Source: Adiantum capillus-veneris
Lineage: Eukaryota > Streptophyta > Polypodiopsida > Polypodiales > Pteridaceae
Assembly: GCA_014529385.2 (NCBI GenBank)
Contig: CM043959.1
Coordinates: 4,707,045 to 4,771,044 of the forward strand
Reading direction: 5' to 3'
Length of the DNA stretch: 64,000 nt
Both the position numbers and the translations under genes were made by a program. Shown here piece by piece: positions 60,453 through 64,000 of this stretch (positions within the stretch are counted from its first letter, which is position 1; each line of letters begins with the position of its first letter). A model generated the notes under the pieces. That model was not told where the DNA came from, did no database searches, and saw nothing but the letters and a program-made list of their open reading frames with translations.

Positions 60453-60639
60453 TGGGGAGCAAGGTGTAGATTTGTAGGAAAGGCATAGGGAAGCGGGGAG
60501 ATCCTATATACGTCTAGCTCACAAAAGATGCCCACCACCAATAAGACGAGGAATAAGCTAAGGTGGGGGTTTAAATTTGGACAACAAGGACAAAAGGGAA
60601 GCCTCAAACAATATATATGCATCATTGTTGACAACCAAC

Positions 60640-61030
60640 ATGAGTGCTAGTTGGCTAGTGATCGTGGACTTCTTCATTGCCCAATGCTTGCATGGAGAGG
60701 AGTAAAGGAATAGCTGAGAAAACTCTTGAGTTGCTTCCATCCATGTTCCTCGGTCATTCCAACCTCTACCTCTCCCTCAGGCATGCTAACCACCACCCCT
60801 ACTTTGACAATATAGACCCCACCCATTCATTGTCCCTAGGACAAGGTTGCCAAGCTTGTGAAATTGGCATATTTGTCCTCTCTGAAGAGTACATCACTAG
60901 CCTCTGGCCTAGGATGGAGCCTCAACACCTCATGCTCCCTAGCTCACATCAATGTATTACCAAATCTACCAGCTTTTTTGGGAGCTTTCAACTGGTGGAC
61001 CTATCGTATTCCAAAATCTTAACTTGTTGA
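60640..61030 (+). pseudogene. Possible TIR-domain (immune receptor) relic
   Basis: The open stretch contains ACEIGIFVLSEEYITSLWP, like the beta-strand and following helix of plant TIR domains (SKIGIFVFSENYASSKWC type, from memory). The start of a TIR domain, an NB-ARC region and LRRs are not visible. Could be chance; low certainty. Confidence 0.25.
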
Positions 61031-61980
61031 AAGGATTGTGGAGAAGAAAATAGAGAAAGGTGGCAGTAGAAATGTCAAATTTGCACAAGTTCATTTCATG
61101 TAGTGAGTAGGAGCTCAAGATCGGCCTTGAACTAAGCTTTTGGGCAGAACACCTCAAGAAGATTCAATATTTAAGCAAAGAGGTGTGCTATAGAAACCAT
61201 CATAACTTGAATCCAATGATCATATTTAAGGTCTATGTTTGGCATGTAGGTGGTAGGTTGTTAGCATAAAACTTGATTGTTCTTAAAGGGGGTCGCTAGC
61301 TCTAGTGATCAAACAAGGATTCTTGATTTGACATCATGAATAGAATGTTGTAGCCGCAACACTCATCAATGATGTAGCCTAAATCAAGAGAACCTAAATA
61401 CCACCCTCAAGCCCTAAATTGGCAATACCTAGAGCCCCAAATTGGTATCAACTAAGGCCCTAAGTTGGCAGACTCTAATTGGTAAAACACATCTCTAACT
61501 GATATTAAAGGGTCATGCACTACTAATGGGAACTGTACCCAGCTACAGGAGGCTCAGGTGTGGGGAAAAACATAGCTCTACAGTGATGTATGGAGCTAGC
61601 TATGGACCATGAGAACTTGCGAAAGGCTTGAGTGTGACTAACTGAAATAGGTGAACAGTTACATTTGGATATGGTGGCTCATTGAAAATAGAAATGAGGG
61701 AATGTATGTGAAAACTACAAGTCATGAAGAGCTTGTTGACCATCCAAAAGCAATGATTGAAAATCATTACTCCCCATACTGCATTGATATACTTTTATCA
61801 AATCAACCCCATTAGCAGTTGTGTTGTACCTTGGGTGCACATGTTGCACCTCTCGTTGCATGAAGCTCAAATTCGTATGGTCAGATCGCAATTGCTAGCT
61901 TGTGTGACGTGTCATTTGCATCATTTGTAGCATGGAGTGCGCACCATAGACTCATAGCTCTCCCTATTGCAGTACGTGCC
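61031..61980. other. Gap without a recognisable gene
   Basis: Around 61400-61480 a short phrase on CCCTAAATTGGCA is repeated three times loosely. Nothing else stands out. Confidence 0.35.
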
Positions 61981-62010
61981 AATATGAAAAAAAGGTGGGC
62001 TGGACCCCCC

Positions 62011-63072
62011 AATCGTCCACGCGCATGTGGACTAGGGCGGGTCTCCAGTCCCTCCCATATTTTTTCCATATGCGCAAAGAAGCTCTCTATAAAGTATCGC
62101 ATCAGTTATCTTCTTTTGTCAAGGCCATGCTTTCAATTGCTGCGAAGAGCTTCTTTTTCAAAGGTCATGGTTTAAATTGTTGAGAAGCACTATCATTTCA
62201 CCTTTGGGCCCAATGAGATAGATAATAGTGCTCTAGACATTAAAGACCTCCCTAACATATGGACTTGGCTCCTAGTGGCTTGTGGCATGATGCAAGGTGC
62301 CGATTTGAAAACAAAAAAGGGAGGGGGGGGGGGGGGACTCATTGTTTGCGCATGCGAGGACGATGGGGGGGCTCTAGCCCTTCTCTTTTTCAGATCAGCA
62401 AGAAGCAAGCTAAGGGCTCTAGGCTGCTTTCAGGCGATGATAGCTCTTCAAATGCAATCACCTACACTTGCATCTTATAGGCATGTTGCAATGTTGATGC
62501 TAAAGTTGTTGTATTGCTTGGGTCGACACGTATGCCAAAAATATTTGGTCGTTTTTGCTCATTTTCACAATTTAAACAAAGGGCAGTTGGAGCTCCCTCA
62601 TCGTCTGCGTGCATGCGGATGATAGGGGAGTTCCAACCCTCCTTTTTTTTCAAAAATATTTGACCATTTTTTTCCATTTTCATGATTATAAACTGTCATT
62701 TTTGTCCATTCTTCACCTTCTCGCCGCTCTCTCTTTTGCCCCTGTTGTCTTCAACTTGGTCATTTTCCATAATCTCCACCCATGCCGCCATCTGGTCATG
62801 CTTGGAGACTGTCTTTCCGTTATAGATTGCTATTCTAGCCCCACTTGTTATGCCATTTAGCAACCCCATATTTATCGTGTCAATTTTTGCTACAAAAAAA
62901 ATAGAGAAGACTTGTGAAATTTTACATAAAAACAAATTCTTTTGGGCTTGAAGTTGTTCATGTAAGTTACTTTCGAAAGAGATTATAGTAATAAAACTTT
63001 AATCATTTGCATTAAAAAAAGCGTTGGCTGAGCCCCTCATTGTTCGCGCGCGGGCGAATGATGAGGCCCTCT
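62011..63072. repeat. Four GC-rich palindromes
   Basis: Centres near 62024, 62354, 62612 and 63051. Each has the form CATCGTnnGCGCGCATGCnnACGATG with flanks that also pair: GGAGCTCCCTC with GAGGGGAGTTCC type arms. The third (62589-62634) spans about 46 bp and the fourth 43 bp. Between them CAAAAATATTTG and TTTTCA words recur. No gene is associated. Confidence 0.7.
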
Positions 63073-64000
63073 TCTTTTTTGCTTTGACGTCAAAAATTTG
63101 CATCATCATCATGACGCAACAGAAGGAAGGCTAATAAGAGCTCCAAGGCCTTTGCTCATCGGCTCTTTGTTCCCACCTTGATGGGCGTCTTTGTCACTGC
63201 CCTTCTCCGCTTACGTAGCCCTTGCGAGTTGCATGTCTTCCCCTGCACCTTGAGTTTGTTTCTTGCTAGACGCTCCCTTATTGCTCCAGAATGCGTGCCC
63301 CTTCTCCTTAGCAGCTCCACGACACCTTGTACAAAGGAGGGTGTCCCTGCCTTCGCTCAATATTGCTCCCCGATGGCTTCCCTTCTGCAGCACTATGAGA
63401 GCCCCCCTTTTCCTGACTGTCCCTCACAGCTGACCAAGCCCTTTTAGCACCCATTGGGTTCTCCTCTTCTCCGCTCTGGACGCGCCGCTTGAACTTCAAC
63501 CGTCCCGTGCTCTCAAATTACCCTTCCCTTTCATGGCCATCACTGTCGCTTATCTTGTCAACCCTTGACTGAGGCATCTCCTCCTTGTTCCCTCGACTTT
63601 GAAACCCCTCTCAACGTCCCTCCTAACAGTGCCCCTTCTGCTTCTTTGAATCCTCCCTCATCCCAAGGTCAGCCCCCTACTGCACATTGTGAGCTCGCTT
63701 TAGAGCTTTTTTAACCTCTAGTATCCTGATTTCTCATTCATGCAAGATGGGGGATAGCATTCAAAACCATTGGCTGCATCCAATTAGGTTGGAAAAGATT
63801 GAAAACACATGAAAAAATCTTAGGTATCCAAAGTGATATGGGTTGAGTTCCAATCCTGAGTTGCAATAGACGTACATAGAGCTGTGCATAAGCAACCGTT
63901 GCTCACATGCAAAGAATTAGATAATGCATTCAGTCACATGCAAGCAACTGCAAAACTTTAGTGACGGCTTGTTGAGCAATAGATGTAATGATGAGCAAGC
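63073..64000. other. Gap without a recognisable gene
   Basis: An open stretch at 63178-63447 in a C-rich region has no recognisable motif. No structural RNA or repeat boundary is seen before the window ends. Confidence 0.35.

Noticed and set aside
60019-60634. Open stretches with Thr-His, Arg-Glu and Val-Cys repeats on both strands
   Set aside because: They come from CA, GA and GT dinucleotide tracts.
63178-63447. Possible small gene in a C-rich region
   Set aside because: No motif, no splice or promoter pattern, and no repeat in the window; chance opening in GC-rich sequence is likely.

Overview
This looks like a repeat-rich intergenic stretch from a large land-plant nuclear genome (fern or gymnosperm scale; the species is not determinable from the window). 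Reasons: nested Ty3/gypsy LTR retrotransposons of Athila and Tat type, a LINE 3' end, several TIR DNA transposons, long microsatellites, eukaryotic splice sites, and no long intact host gene. Nearly all recognisable coding sequence belongs to mobile elements and most of it is broken by stops and frameshifts.

Layout. 1-10.9 kb: a decayed plus-strand Athila-like element (LTR to 904, primer-binding site at 906, palindrome-studded leader, protease, RT/RNase H, integrase remnants, a second protease-like region and a downstream ORF), with a 482-bp MITE at 2032-2513. 11.0-11.8 kb: 3' end of a LINE. 12.2-15.0 kb: minus-strand 3' end of a second copy of the same Athila-like family. 15.0-37.4 kb: a nest. 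The outer Tat-like element has a U5 fragment and PBS at 16.6-16.9, gag to second RNase H at 17.0-21.3, and its tail plus 3' LTR at 35.9-37.4. It appears to enclose a second Tat-like element (protease 21.4-21.9, RT to integrase 30.8-34.0). That one is split by an 8.9-kb TIR DNA transposon (21924-30828), and a 632-bp TIR element with a perfect 8-bp target duplication sits at 35236-35867. 37.4-40.3 kb: leader-like DNA and sequence without a gene. 40301-58837: an 18.5-kb Athila-like element with nearly identical LTRs. 58.8-64 kb: AT-rich DNA, a microsatellite cluster, a possible TIR-domain relic and a set of GC-rich palindromes.

Most interesting. (1) The Athila-like elements carry arrays of long palindromes in their leader and in the gap before the last ORF. 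The palindrome sequence differs between arrays, but the spacing repeats at about 280-290 bp with shorter steps of about 115-175 bp. (2) The 8.9-kb DNA transposon encodes a transposase relic, a protein ending in a histone H3-like segment fused to a coiled coil, and at least two spliced genes of unknown function. (3) The 18.5-kb element has a second retropepsin-like domain (DSG) after integrase while its normal protease reads DNG. Its integrase core is deleted although its LTRs differ by only about eight substitutions.

How the parts work together: in the 18.5-kb element the LTR promoter would drive one gag-pol reading frame (gag, protease, RT, RNase H, integrase, second protease-like domain), followed after the palindrome array by a separate coiled-coil-rich ORF. 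In its present state it would need proteins supplied by other copies.
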